Positions 42,719 through 51,437 of a stretch of DNA of 64,000 nucleotides are shown piece by piece. The stretch comes from Clostridium fungisolvens (lineage in GTDB: Bacteria > Bacillota > Clostridia > Clostridiales > Clostridiaceae). Position 1 is the stretch's first letter. The number at the start of each line of letters is the position of its first letter. The stretch is from assembly GCF_014193895.1 (NCBI RefSeq), contig NZ_BLZR01000001.1:3100001-3164000 (forward strand), in the 5' to 3' direction. The notes beneath the pieces are model-generated. The model was given only the letters and a program-made list of their open reading frames with translations, made no database searches and had not been told where the DNA came from. Position numbers and translations under genes: made by a program.

Positions 42719-43816
42719 CTAAACATTAAATCTAAATAATATAACGTCTCCGTCTTTTACTATATATTCTTTACCTTCTAATCTGTATAGTCCTTTTTCT
42801 TTAGCTGCTGCTTCTGATCCACAGTTAACCAAATCATTGAATGCTATTACTTCGGCTCTGATAAATCCTCTTTCTATATCTGAGTGTATCTTACCAGCTG
42901 CTTGTGGCGCTTTCATTCCTGTTGTGATAGTCCAAGCTCTTATTTCTTGTGGTCCAGCTGTTAAGTAACTGATAAGTCCTAGTAGTCTGTAACTTACATT
43001 TATTAACTTATCTAATCCTGCTTGATCTAAACCATACTCTTCTAATAATTCTTTCTTTTCATCATCTTCTAATGAAGAAAGCTCTTCTTCTAGTTTAGCA
43101 CAAATAACAACAACTTCTGCATTTTCTCCAGCCGCATGCTCTTTAACAATCTTCACATACTCATTATCAAGATTGCCTTCCATCATGTCATCTTCTGATA
43201 TATTGCAAACATATAGAACAGATTTTGAGCTGATAAGGAACAATGATTGAACAAATTCATTTTCCTCTTCAGTAACTTCTAAAGTTCTAACTGGCTTATT
43301 TGATTCTAAATGAGCCTTCATTCTTTCCATTAAAGCATACTCTTCTTTTGCTTTTTTATCTCCTGATCTTACAAGTTTCATTGCCTTTTCCATTCTTCTT
43401 TCAAGAATTTCTAGATCAGAAAATATAAGTTCTAAGTTTATTGTTTCTATATCTCTTATAGGATCTACTGAACCTTCAACGTGAACAACATTTTCATCGT
43501 TAAAACATCTAACAACATGACAAATTGCTTCAACTTCTCTTATATGAGATAAAAATTTATTTCCAAGTCCTTCACCCTTGCTTGCTCCTCTTACTAGGCC
43601 TGCAATATCATAAAACTCCACTGAAGTAAAAACTTTCTTCTTAGAATTATACATTTCTTGTAGTACATCTAATCTTTTATCCGGAACACTAACAACACCT
43701 ACATTAGGTTCTATAGTACAAAATGGATAATTTGCTGATTCAGCTCCTGCTTTAGTAATAGCATTAAATAAAGTACTTTTCCCTACGTTTGGTAATCCAA
43801 CAATACCTAATTTCAT
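42719..43816 (-). CDS. ychF: Ribosome-binding ATPase YchF/Ola1
   Basis: Obg-family P-loop protein that prefers ATP, linked to ribosomes and stress. 365 aa. G1 GLPNVGKSTLFNAITKAG, the G3 block VEFYDIAGLVRGASKGEGLG, a helical coiled-coil insertion (about residues 140-200) and the C-terminal TGS domain (EIRAWTITTGMKAPQAAGKIHSD in part; FIRAEVIAFNDLV). Monocistronic with its own terminator. Confidence 0.97.
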   Translation of the reverse strand: MKLGIVGLPNVGKSTLFNAITKAGAESANYPFCTIEPNVGVVSVPDKRLDVLQEMYNSKKKVFTSVEFYDIAGLVRGASKGEGLGNKFLSHIREVEAICHVVRCFNDENVVHVEGSVDPIRDIETINLELIFSDLEILERRMEKAMKLVRSGDKKAKEEYALMERMKAHLESNKPVRTLEVTEEENEFVQSLFLISSKSVLYVCNISEDDMMEGNLDNEYVKIVKEHAAGENAEVVVICAKLEEELSSLEDDEKKELLEEYGLDQAGLDKLINVSYRLLGLISYLTAGPQEIRAWTITTGMKAPQAAGKIHSDIERGFIRAEVIAFNDLVNCGSEAAAKEKGLYRLEGKEYIVKDGDVILFRFNV

Positions 43817-44089
43817 TTATGTACATCCTTTCTAACTTTAATACCACGTAATAGTTTTAAATATTGAAAAGCCTTAATTAAAAATATTTAATTTTTTTGT
43901 TTCATAAATAATAAGGCATTTAATTCAAAATTGAAATAAAGTGGTAACTTTAAACTAATAAATAACACTTATAAGATTATACCTTAGTAAAGACAACATT
44001 TCAACAAGTTATATTATGTGGAATTAATGGCTATATAACACCAGTATCCTAATAAATTTTATGAAAACAATATAATTGAGGTGATTTAA

Positions 44090-44911
44090 ATGAATTTTTC
44101 TTTTTTAAAAAACACTTTAATAAATATTTCACTGATTACATCCATAGCTACTACAAATGTTAACTTCGATCTTAGTAAATTTGATTTTTTTAAATTCAAC
44201 ACACATACAGAACATTCTTTAAGTAACAAAGAATACAGTTGGTATTATATGTGGAATAAAAATTCTACCCCTGACGCTCCAAAAGAAACAAAAAACTTCG
44301 TATTTAATTATGATAGTTACTACCTTGGAGATACTTCTAAAAAAGTATTATATATAACTTTTGATGAAGGTTATGAAAATGGAAATACAGGCAAAATATT
44401 AGATGTACTAAAAAAGAATAAGGTTCCTGCTGCTTTTTTCGTTGTGAAACCTTACATAATTCAAAATCCAGATTTAATAAAACGCATGGAATCAGAAGGA
44501 CACCTTGTTTGCAATCATTCTTCACACCATCCTTCCATGGCTTCAGTAACTGATCCAGAAAAATTCAAAAAAGAATTCACTGAAGTTGAGGAAGAATATA
44601 CGAAACTAACAGGCAAAAAAATGCCACCATACTTTAGACCACCAATGGGAAGATATAGTGAAGCTTCTTTAGCTAAAACTAAGGATTTAGGTTATAAAAC
44701 AATATTTTGGAGTTTTGCTTATAAAGATTGGTTAGTTGATCAACAACCTGACCCAGTAGCAGCTAAAAAAAGAATTTTAGAAAGAACAAGCGATGGATGT
44801 ATAGTACTTTTACATGCAGTTTCAAATACTAATACAAAAATATTAGATGAGCTGCTAAAAGAATGGAAGTCCCAAGGTTACGAGTTTAAATCTTTGGATG
44901 ATTTAAAATAA
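44090..44911 (+). CDS. PdaA-like polysaccharide deacetylase (delta-lactam synthesis)
   Basis: NodB-family carbohydrate esterase. 273 aa: hydrophobic N-terminus that may be a signal, then the catalytic domain with TFDEGYENGNTGKIL (metal/catalytic Asp), AAFFVVKPY, HLVCNHSSHHPSM (metal His pair), RPPMGRYSEAS and FWSFAYKDW, LLHAVS. The TFDxGYEN form is typical of PdaA, which removes acetyl from MurNAc before muramic delta-lactam formation in spore cortex. Ribosome site GAGGTGAT. Sporulation control is inferred; I saw no clear sigma-G promoter. Confidence 0.88.
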   Translation: MNFSFLKNTLINISLITSIATTNVNFDLSKFDFFKFNTHTEHSLSNKEYSWYYMWNKNSTPDAPKETKNFVFNYDSYYLGDTSKKVLYITFDEGYENGNTGKILDVLKKNKVPAAFFVVKPYIIQNPDLIKRMESEGHLVCNHSSHHPSMASVTDPEKFKKEFTEVEEEYTKLTGKKMPPYFRPPMGRYSEASLAKTKDLGYKTIFWSFAYKDWLVDQQPDPVAAKKRILERTSDGCIVLLHAVSNTNTKILDELLKEWKSQGYEFKSLDDLK

Positions 44912-45269
44912 AACTTACATTTAATGCTGAATTCATATGAGTACATAAATTTATCTGACACTTCATATAATATGTAATCTTAAAGTATCACTAGATACGA
45001 ATTATTATAATAAACTACTTCAACATATGGCTTGCACTAAAAAAGCCCATTGAGAAGTAGTTTATTTAATTTTACTACTCTTAAAAGCTAAGTTTAGCTT
45101 AATAAGTTTATACTGCCATGCTTTAATGAGTTTCCAAAGAGTTAATATAGTTTTCTACATATAACTTTCACCTTTAACACCCCTAATTCCAAATATGGTT
45201 TTAATTATGTAATATATATATTATAATTGTAAATAACTCAATTATTTTGTGTACAAGAAGGTGAAAATT
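44912..45269. other. Gap between deacetylase and glycosyltransferase
   Basis: No gene. Element D of family 1 lies at 45009-45066, followed by a small AAGCTAA/TTAGCTT hairpin at 45088-45103. The rest is AT-rich, with a TATAAT-like stretch near 45222. Confidence 0.5.
45009..45066. repeat. Nested palindrome, family 1, element D (after pdaA-like gene)
   Basis: Outer arms AATAAACTACTTC (45009-45021) and GAAGTAGTTTATT (45054-45066) are a perfect 13-bp inverted repeat. A short inner stem GGCTT/AAGCC with A-run forms the core. On the plus strand the right arm ends in TTTATTTAATTTT, so it may terminate the deacetylase transcript. Confidence 0.75.
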
Positions 45270-46382
45270 TTGAAGTATTGTGTTTTATTTCCTCAAGCAA
45301 AAAATGTACATTTAATCAAAGATGTAGGAATGATTGCCTACAAACTTCATAAATTATATTCTGTTGAAAGTTATGTAGCCTGCTACAATAATGATAGATA
45401 TGATTACATAGATGGTGACTTAAAAGGACTAAAACTAGATTTTATAAACAAGAAGCATAATAATGATATTATCGATGGTTCCTTATATTTAAGAAAAAAT
45501 GCTAAAACTATAGACGTGCTGCAATTATTTCATGTAACTGCTAGATCTGTGGTATATGCAATGGTCTATAAGCATTATAATAGGAACGGTAAAATCTTTC
45601 TTAAATTAGACTGTACTGAAAACTTATTAAACAAAATAAAATCCCTAAGTACAGCAGGGCGTAAATTCTTCAATTACTTTTTTAAGAAAGTTGACATAAT
45701 CGGAGTAGAACAAAAAAAACTTTTCAATGAAATGCAACTGTTATTACCTAATTTTAAAGAGAAATTTAAATACATACCAAATGGTATAGATTATGATTTG
45801 TTTAAATCAAGAAATATTAAATTTGAGAATAAAGAAAATAACATTCTACATGTTGGAAGACTAGGCGCAGAGGAAAAAAACTCTGAAATGTTAGTTGAAG
45901 CATTTGTTAAACTAAATGAAATCAATAATGATTTACCTTGGAATTTGATACTTGTAGGCGAAAGTACTGAGGCATTCACTCAATATGTAGAAAATTGCAT
46001 TCGAAAACATCCAAGTTTAAGAGATAAAATTAAACAAACTGGTCCAATATCAAACAGAAAAGAACTTATAGATATTTATGCAAAATCAAAGATTTTCTGT
46101 TTAACTTCTCACTTTGAAAGCTTTGGAATTGTGCTTATAGAAGCAGCAGCTCTTGGCAATATAATCGTCTCTACTAATGTCGGAATTGCAAATGAACTAG
46201 TGGCATATAATGGCGGAAGTCTAATAGAGGATTCAAATATTGAAGATTTAACAAATAAGCTTTCTTACTACATTTCCAACGGAGATATTGAAAGACTTTC
46301 ATCAAACAATGTAAATCTTATACAAGAAAATTATGATTGGGATAAAGTAGTAATGAATCTATATAACGAAATTACCAAATAG
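45270..46382 (+). CDS. Glycosyltransferase, family 4-like (GT-B)
   Basis: Sugar transfer to a surface glycan is likely; donor and acceptor unknown. About 370 aa. C-terminal GT1/4 domain: HVGRLGAEEKNSEMLVEAF, NLILVGES, GPISNRKELIDIYAKSKIFCLTSHFESFGIVLIEAAALG (broken into blocks), with the E-x7-E motif in ESFGIVLIE. TTG at 45270 with AGAAGGTG at 6 nt is the favoured start (MKYCVLFPQ). Followed 12 bp later by a GT2 gene, so a two-gene glycosylation unit. Confidence 0.85.
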   Translation: MKYCVLFPQAKNVHLIKDVGMIAYKLHKLYSVESYVACYNNDRYDYIDGDLKGLKLDFINKKHNNDIIDGSLYLRKNAKTIDVLQLFHVTARSVVYAMVYKHYNRNGKIFLKLDCTENLLNKIKSLSTAGRKFFNYFFKKVDIIGVEQKKLFNEMQLLLPNFKEKFKYIPNGIDYDLFKSRNIKFENKENNILHVGRLGAEEKNSEMLVEAFVKLNEINNDLPWNLILVGESTEAFTQYVENCIRKHPSLRDKIKQTGPISNRKELIDIYAKSKIFCLTSHFESFGIVLIEAAALGNIIVSTNVGIANELVAYNGGSLIEDSNIEDLTNKLSYYISNGDIERLSSNNVNLIQENYDWDKVVMNLYNEITK

Positions 46383-46394
46383 CAAGGAGATTTT

Positions 46395-47306
46395 ATGAAC
46401 AAGAAACCTTTAGTATTTATAATAATATTAAATTTTAATTCTTATAAAGAAACTCTTAGATGTTTAGATAGCGTCCTAAACATAGATTATGATAATTATA
46501 AAGTTATTGTTGTAGACAACAATTCAAGTGACAACTCAGTTGAAGTATTAAGCCAAAGCGCTGACAAATTCATACTATTAACTAATACTACAAACTTAGG
46601 CTATGCCCATGGCAATAACATAGGCATAGAATATGCACTGAAACAAAATCCTGATTATGTGTGTATTTTAAATAATGATGTAGAAGTAGAAAAAGATTTT
46701 CTATCAAAAATAATCTCTTACATGGAGATAAACGAAGATGCTGGAATAGCTGGGCCATGTATCTGTGATTTTGAGGAAAGAAATAAAATACAATCCATGG
46801 GAGCGAACATTAATTTATTCACGGGTCTCGCACAAGCAAAAGGAAAAAATGCTCCATACAGTTCCTTAACAGATAAAACTTTGTCCGTTGATTATCTTGG
46901 TGGTGCATGTTTCGTTGCAAGAACTGAAGTCTTTAAAGAAATAGGATTAATACCTGAAATGTATTTTCTGTTTTTTGAAGAAACTGAATTTTGCTTAAAA
47001 ACTAAAAGAGCAGGGTTTGATCTTATTTGCGTTACTGACAGCAAAATTTATCATAAACAGTCCGCTACAATTTCTAAGTACAAAGGATTAAGTTATTTCT
47101 TCTTAAATAGAAACCGAATTGTATTTATGAGAAGGAATGCAAAATTTTATCATAAGATAATTTTTTCTTTTTATATCCTTATTGAAACAGTAGGAAGAAT
47201 GCTTATAAAAAAGGAACCGATATCTATCTTTAAAACTTATCTAGCAGGCCTAAAAGCTGATACTAATAAGATAGATATGGATGAGGTTAATCAATTCTTT
47301 AAATAA
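46395..47306 (+). CDS. Glycosyltransferase family 2 (rhamnosyltransferase-like)
   Basis: 303 aa. GT-A fold: IIILNFNSYKETLRCLDSVL, the nucleotide-binding VVDNNSSDNS, NLGYAHGNNIGIEYAL, the DxD region ILNNDVEVEKDFL, GGACFVARTEVFKEIGLI and FFEETEFCLKTKRAGF. Similar to WbbL-type rhamnosyltransferases. C-terminal hydrophobic segment (IIFSFYILIETVGRMLI) may be membrane-associated. Operon with the preceding transferase. Confidence 0.9.
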   Translation: MNKKPLVFIIILNFNSYKETLRCLDSVLNIDYDNYKVIVVDNNSSDNSVEVLSQSADKFILLTNTTNLGYAHGNNIGIEYALKQNPDYVCILNNDVEVEKDFLSKIISYMEINEDAGIAGPCICDFEERNKIQSMGANINLFTGLAQAKGKNAPYSSLTDKTLSVDYLGGACFVARTEVFKEIGLIPEMYFLFFEETEFCLKTKRAGFDLICVTDSKIYHKQSATISKYKGLSYFFLNRNRIVFMRRNAKFYHKIIFSFYILIETVGRMLIKKEPISIFKTYLAGLKADTNKIDMDEVNQFFK

Positions 47307-47368
47307 TTATATTATATTGAAATACTAAAATTAAATTTTAGATGTACAAAAGCTTAGGAGGTTTTTAT

Positions 47369-48004
47369 ATGTATTTTAAAGATAAGAGCATTAATGATTT
47401 TATAGATGAGTTAAGTTCAAGTAGTCCAGTACCAGGTGGTGGTGGTGCAGCTGCAGTATCAGCTTCACTATCAACAGCTCTAAGCAGTATGGTATTTAAT
47501 CTTACAGTAAATAAAAAGGCATTTGCCAGTGTTAGTGAAAATGAAAAGGATACAGTATTTACTGCAATGGACAACTGTAAGAAAAAGACAGAGGATTTTC
47601 TAAACTTTATTGATAAGGATGGAGAAGCTTTTTCAAGTTTGATGTCAGCTTATAAATTGCCTAAGGATACAGAAGAAAATCTTGCCGTAAGAGAAGAACA
47701 AATCCAGGCTGGTCTTCAAAATGCTATGTTAGTTCCATTAAGCCTTGCAACGGAGCTAGTTGACGTAATGGAAAATATTAAAACAGCAGCTATATATGGT
47801 AACACAAATGTAATTTCAGATGCTGGTGTTTCTGCTATACTTGCTTATGCATCAATAGAAAGTTCAATACTAAATGTAATGGTAAACTTAAAGTTTATAG
47901 AAAGTAATGATACCAACCAAATAAAAGAAGATTGCAATGATCTATTGAAGAAAGCCGCAGAACTAAAAAAAGTAATAATGACTTTAGTTTATGAGAAACT
48001 ATAA
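47369..48004 (+). CDS. fchA: FchA-family methenyl-tetrahydrofolate cyclohydrolase
   Basis: Cyclodeaminase/cyclohydrolase family protein that hydrolyses 5,10-methenyl-THF to 10-formyl-THF (or, in FTCD, deaminates formimino-THF). 211 aa, all-helical. Signature SPVPGGGGAAAVSASLSTAL, FLNFIDKDGEAFSSLM, then VPLSLATELVDVM and GNTNVISDAGVSAILAYAS. ATG at 47369 has GGAGG upstream. It stands alone, with no glutamate formiminotransferase nearby, arguing for cyclohydrolase. FolD in this window lacks its cyclohydrolase lysine, so this gene may supply the step. Confidence 0.85.
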   Translation: MYFKDKSINDFIDELSSSSPVPGGGGAAAVSASLSTALSSMVFNLTVNKKAFASVSENEKDTVFTAMDNCKKKTEDFLNFIDKDGEAFSSLMSAYKLPKDTEENLAVREEQIQAGLQNAMLVPLSLATELVDVMENIKTAAIYGNTNVISDAGVSAILAYASIESSILNVMVNLKFIESNDTNQIKEDCNDLLKKAAELKKVIMTLVYEKL

Positions 48005-48093
48005 GGTAAAACCTTAAGTTTAGGTATTAATAAAGTTTTATATATCAAAGAAAAATAACTACTACAAAGTATATAAAAGTCCTAAACAATACA

Positions 48094-48141
48094 AAAGCCA
48101 TGTATAAATAGAGAGCTACTTTCTCTATTATGCATGGCTTT
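48094..48141 (+). terminator. Terminator of fchA
   Basis: A long hairpin: AAAGCCATG plus ATAAATAGAGA pairs with TCTCTATTAT and CATGGCTTT, with a 6-nt loop and one mismatch. It is followed by ATTCTTATT. Confidence 0.8.
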
Positions 48142-48179
48142 ATTCTTATTAAATTAAGGTTATCTTTAAATACATTTTT

Positions 48180-48252
48180 GAAATTAAGTGGTTATCATAT
48201 TAATTCTTTGCGTAAGCTCATTAAAGCATCGGATGAATAACCACTTAATTTC
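48180..48252. repeat. Nested palindrome, family 1, element E (arms inverted)
   Basis: A perfect 16-bp inverted repeat, GAAATTAAGTGGTTAT (48180-48195) with ATAACCACTTAATTTC (48237-48252), between the convergent fchA and tagA genes. The AAGTGG half is on the left here, the reverse of the other elements, which have CCACTT on the left. The inner hairpin is weak. Confidence 0.75.
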
Positions 48253-48278
48253 ATTATAGTTCTTAACATTTATCACAA

Positions 48279-49016
48279 TTACTTACTTTCAGTCTTTTTA
48301 AACAGACCAATTCTATTTAGAAAAACAATAAATATAAATTTAGGGATTTTCCCTAATCTTTTTATTCTAAAAGGCTCTTTCCAAACTCTGTATAGCCATT
48401 CAAGACCTAATTTTATCATAATTTTAGGAGCTCTATTTAACTTTCCAGCAAAAACGTCAAAGCTTCCTCCAACTGGCATATATATATTACATGGCAATTG
48501 TGACATATTTTCAATAATAAAATTTTCTTGTTTGGGCGATCCCAATGCTACCAACAAAATGTTAGCCTGAGAAACTTTTATATCCTCAACAATTTCATTT
48601 ATGCTGTCATCTTTAAAGTATCCATTCCTACATCCGCATATATCAATATTCTTATATTTGTTAATGATATTGTTTTTACATCTCTGAATTATATCCTCTG
48701 AAGCTCCTAATAGGTAAACTTTATATCCTTTTTCATTTGATACCTTTAAAAGTTCATCCATCACTTCTATTCCTGCAATCTTTTCTCGGACTGGTTGTCC
48801 AGCTATTTTGGCCGATATAACCGTCCCAACTCCATCTGGTATTATGATAAAATCATCACTGTTAAATCTATGAAAAAGATTTTTATTGCTCATACCGTTA
48901 AGCAAAACTTCTGGATTGCCCGATATTATGCATATCTTTTTCTTAGCAAAAACCAATTTTATCAATTCACTCTTACTTTGATTAAAAATCTTATATCCAA
49001 GTATATTACTGAACAC
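48279..49016 (-). CDS. WecG/TagA/CpsF-family glycosyltransferase (GT26)
   Basis: Adds an N-acetylmannosaminyl-type residue to a lipid-linked acceptor. About 245 aa. Motifs: ISGNPEVLLNGM, IPDGVGTVISAKIAGQPVREKIAG (in blocks), VYLLGASEDII, LVALGSPKQENFI, and MPVGGSFDVFAGKLNRAPKIM; C-terminal LEWLYRVWKEPFRIKR, typical of the membrane-binding tail. I chose GTG at 49016, 1 nt after the previous stop, because GGAGAG is 8 nt upstream; the longer frame overlaps the previous gene. Last gene of the exopolysaccharide operon. Confidence 0.9.
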   Translation of the reverse strand: MFSNILGYKIFNQSKSELIKLVFAKKKICIISGNPEVLLNGMSNKNLFHRFNSDDFIIIPDGVGTVISAKIAGQPVREKIAGIEVMDELLKVSNEKGYKVYLLGASEDIIQRCKNNIINKYKNIDICGCRNGYFKDDSINEIVEDIKVSQANILLVALGSPKQENFIIENMSQLPCNIYMPVGGSFDVFAGKLNRAPKIMIKLGLEWLYRVWKEPFRIKRLGKIPKFIFIVFLNRIGLFKKTESK

Positions 49017-49017
49017 T

Positions 49018-50148
49018 TTATCTACTCTCCATTGTTTTATCATAGACTTTAAGTACATCTTCAACAAATAAATCTACTGTAAAGTTCTTCTTATAATAAT
49101 TATAACCACTTTTCCCTACATTAATAAGCATATCTTTGTTATCTAATATATACTTAAGCTTTTCATATAGCTGTTCTACACTTTCTGGGTCTACTATAAA
49201 ACCATTACTTCCATCTTCTATCATATCAGTAAGTGCACCAACTTTTGTGCATAGTATAGGTTTTGCCAAAGTCATTGCCTCTAAGATTGCATAAGGCATT
49301 CCTTCTTTTACAGAAGGAAGTACAAACAAATCCATACAGTTTATTAAATCATAGTTATCTTTTCTAAAACCTAAAAACTTTATGTTAGTATATCCTTCTG
49401 CCTTTTTCATCATTTCTTCTTTAGTCTTTCCATCTCCAATTAGAAGACAAGAAAATTTATAACCTTCGTTTGTTAACTTAATCAACGCATCTATCAAATA
49501 ACGATGGCCTTTTGTTTCATAGAAATTAGCAGCAACTCCTAATACAAAATCCTTTTCTACTTGAAGCTGTTGTTTTAAAACATCACAGCTTTTAAGAGAT
49601 TTTCTGTCAACTTCATTTACTGCATTAGGTATATAATAAATATCTTTCTTACGTCCTAATTTATAATCAATAGCACACTGATAATCCTTCTTTGAAACAG
49701 CTATCAGTCTATTTCCAAATAATGCACCTATTTTTTCAATAGCTATATATATTTTTCTTTTTGAGTTACTCATAGGTTCATTAAATACAAAGCCATGAGC
49801 TGTATAAGTTATAATTTTTACTCCTGCAATTCTTGCTGCAATTCTTCCAACCAAGCCAGCTTTTGAACTATGACAATGCACAATATCAAACTTTTCTTTT
49901 CTAAATATCTTTATAAAGCTTATTATAGCCTTTAAATCGTATACTAAAGATATTTCCCTTTTTAAATTTGATACTCTTTTAAAATCTATATTTAGTTTCT
50001 CTAGTTGCAATTCTAAACCTGATCCTTCTCCTGCATATACCTTAACCTCATTGCCCAATTTCTTTAATTCGTCACTTAAAATCAAAAGATGTTTTTGAGC
50101 TCCGCCCATTTCTGCCTGAGTAATTATTTGAGCTACTTTATATGACAT
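49018..50148 (-). CDS. Glycosyltransferase family 4 (exopolysaccharide locus)
   Basis: 376 aa GT-B enzyme. N-terminal Rossmann half: TQAEMGGAQKHLLILSDELKKLG, DIVHCHSSKAGLVGRIAARIAGV, YTAHGFVF; C-terminal half: FVLGVAANFYETKGHRYLIDA, LIGDGKTKEEM, FVLPSVKEGMPYAILEAMTLAKPIL (cited in blocks), with the EGMPYAILE E-x7-E motif. Resembles capsular/EPS transferases. Follows the polymerase gene by 12 bp. Confidence 0.9.
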   Translation of the reverse strand: MSYKVAQIITQAEMGGAQKHLLILSDELKKLGNEVKVYAGEGSGLELQLEKLNIDFKRVSNLKREISLVYDLKAIISFIKIFRKEKFDIVHCHSSKAGLVGRIAARIAGVKIITYTAHGFVFNEPMSNSKRKIYIAIEKIGALFGNRLIAVSKKDYQCAIDYKLGRKKDIYYIPNAVNEVDRKSLKSCDVLKQQLQVEKDFVLGVAANFYETKGHRYLIDALIKLTNEGYKFSCLLIGDGKTKEEMMKKAEGYTNIKFLGFRKDNYDLINCMDLFVLPSVKEGMPYAILEAMTLAKPILCTKVGALTDMIEDGSNGFIVDPESVEQLYEKLKYILDNKDMLINVGKSGYNYYKKNFTVDLFVEDVLKVYDKTMESR

Positions 50149-50160
50149 TTCTTCACGCTC

Positions 50161-51384
50161 CTAAAAAGTACTTCTTTTCTTCCTATAGGAAAAAAGTATT
50201 GCGACCATTATCCAAAAATATGTTGCTACCTTTGGAACAAATAGAATGTTATCAAAGCAATTCATAACTAGAAAAGGTACAATAACAACAACAAAACCTT
50301 CTAAAAAATATGAGTTTAGCGATTCACTTTTGTGTTTTATAAAATAAAAGGCTTCTCTTAAAATTAATAGGAGAACTACAATAAAACTTAACTCTCCAAC
50401 AAATCCAAGTTCACTTCCAACCTTTAAAAATGAATTGTGACTTGGAAAAACATCTACCCCTTCTTCTTTAAACTGAGGATACATTTTTACATACTTAGGG
50501 TAATTGGTTATAAAGTTACCATTACCTACTCCACCTATAGGATGATCCTTTATCATTTTTGCAGCTATATTCCATATCTTTACTCTTGAATCGTTTTGAC
50601 TGCTATCACCTATTTGTTTTATTCTATTAATTGTGCTAGGTAAAACCAGTAATACAGCTGCAACTGGTACAAACAACAACAATATCTTCTTGCCAAAAAT
50701 TATAGTTAACAGTACTAATCCTGCTCCAAATCCCAACAGAGCACTTCTTGACATAGACATAACTAAGTTTATTAAGGCTAGAACTGAAGTTATAATAGCA
50801 AAAACTCTAAACACATTGTGACTATTTTTAAGTCTTATCATAGATAGTAACGGAAAGAACATAAGAACTTCAAATGCACCTAAAGTATTAGGATTATCTA
50901 AAGTAGCTTGAATTCTAAACTTTGACTCAGTTACTAAAAAAACATCTGCTCCAATTCCAGTAAAGTATTGTATTATCCCTAAAACTGAAACTACAAAGGT
51001 AGTAAGTACAAAAGTAAAGATAACTCTCTCCTTTTCTCTTTCATCAAAACATTGACTGATCAAGTACATCGTTACAATATAAGTAAAGAATCTAATACTC
51101 TCTTTTACTGCAAGTGACCTATCAGCAGCATATATGGCTGATAGCACCATTATTCCTAGGAATATTATTAAAGCTATATAGATTTTATTTGTTACGAACT
51201 CCACGATATTCTGCTTTATTTTATTTACTTTTTTTGTTTTTATCATTTGAAAGACGTATAGAATAACTGATAAAAACAATACTATCTGTGTGAGATTACT
51301 ATAATTTTTCCCGTTTATCTCTGAAGGAATCAATGGTATTAAAAATATATAAATGCAGAATAAAATATTTGTTAAATCTTTCAT
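50161..51384 (-). CDS. O-antigen ligase/polymerase-like protein (Wzy family)
   Basis: 407 aa, about 11-12 membrane helices. Wzy_C-domain features: NPNTLGAFEVLMFFPLL, MSMSRSALLGFGAGLVLL, then the loop GGVGNGNFITNYPKYV and FPSHNSFLKVGSELGFVG. Likely polymerises repeat units outside the membrane. No Wzx flippase gene is in this locus, so either it lies elsewhere or another exporter is used. Confidence 0.87.
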   Translation of the reverse strand: MKDLTNILFCIYIFLIPLIPSEINGKNYSNLTQIVLFLSVILYVFQMIKTKKVNKIKQNIVEFVTNKIYIALIIFLGIMVLSAIYAADRSLAVKESIRFFTYIVTMYLISQCFDEREKERVIFTFVLTTFVVSVLGIIQYFTGIGADVFLVTESKFRIQATLDNPNTLGAFEVLMFFPLLSMIRLKNSHNVFRVFAIITSVLALINLVMSMSRSALLGFGAGLVLLTIIFGKKILLLFVPVAAVLLVLPSTINRIKQIGDSSQNDSRVKIWNIAAKMIKDHPIGGVGNGNFITNYPKYVKMYPQFKEEGVDVFPSHNSFLKVGSELGFVGELSFIVVLLLILREAFYFIKHKSESLNSYFLEGFVVVIVPFLVMNCFDNILFVPKVATYFWIMVAILFSYRKKRSTF

Positions 51385-51437
51385 TGTAGTATTTCCCCCT
51401 ATAATAATAGGAGACTAAAAAGCCTCCTATTTGGTAA

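Noticed and set aside
45249..45269. GTG start at 45249 for the glycosyltransferase.
   Set aside because: The ribosome site AGAAGGTG lies downstream of that GTG and fits TTG 45270.
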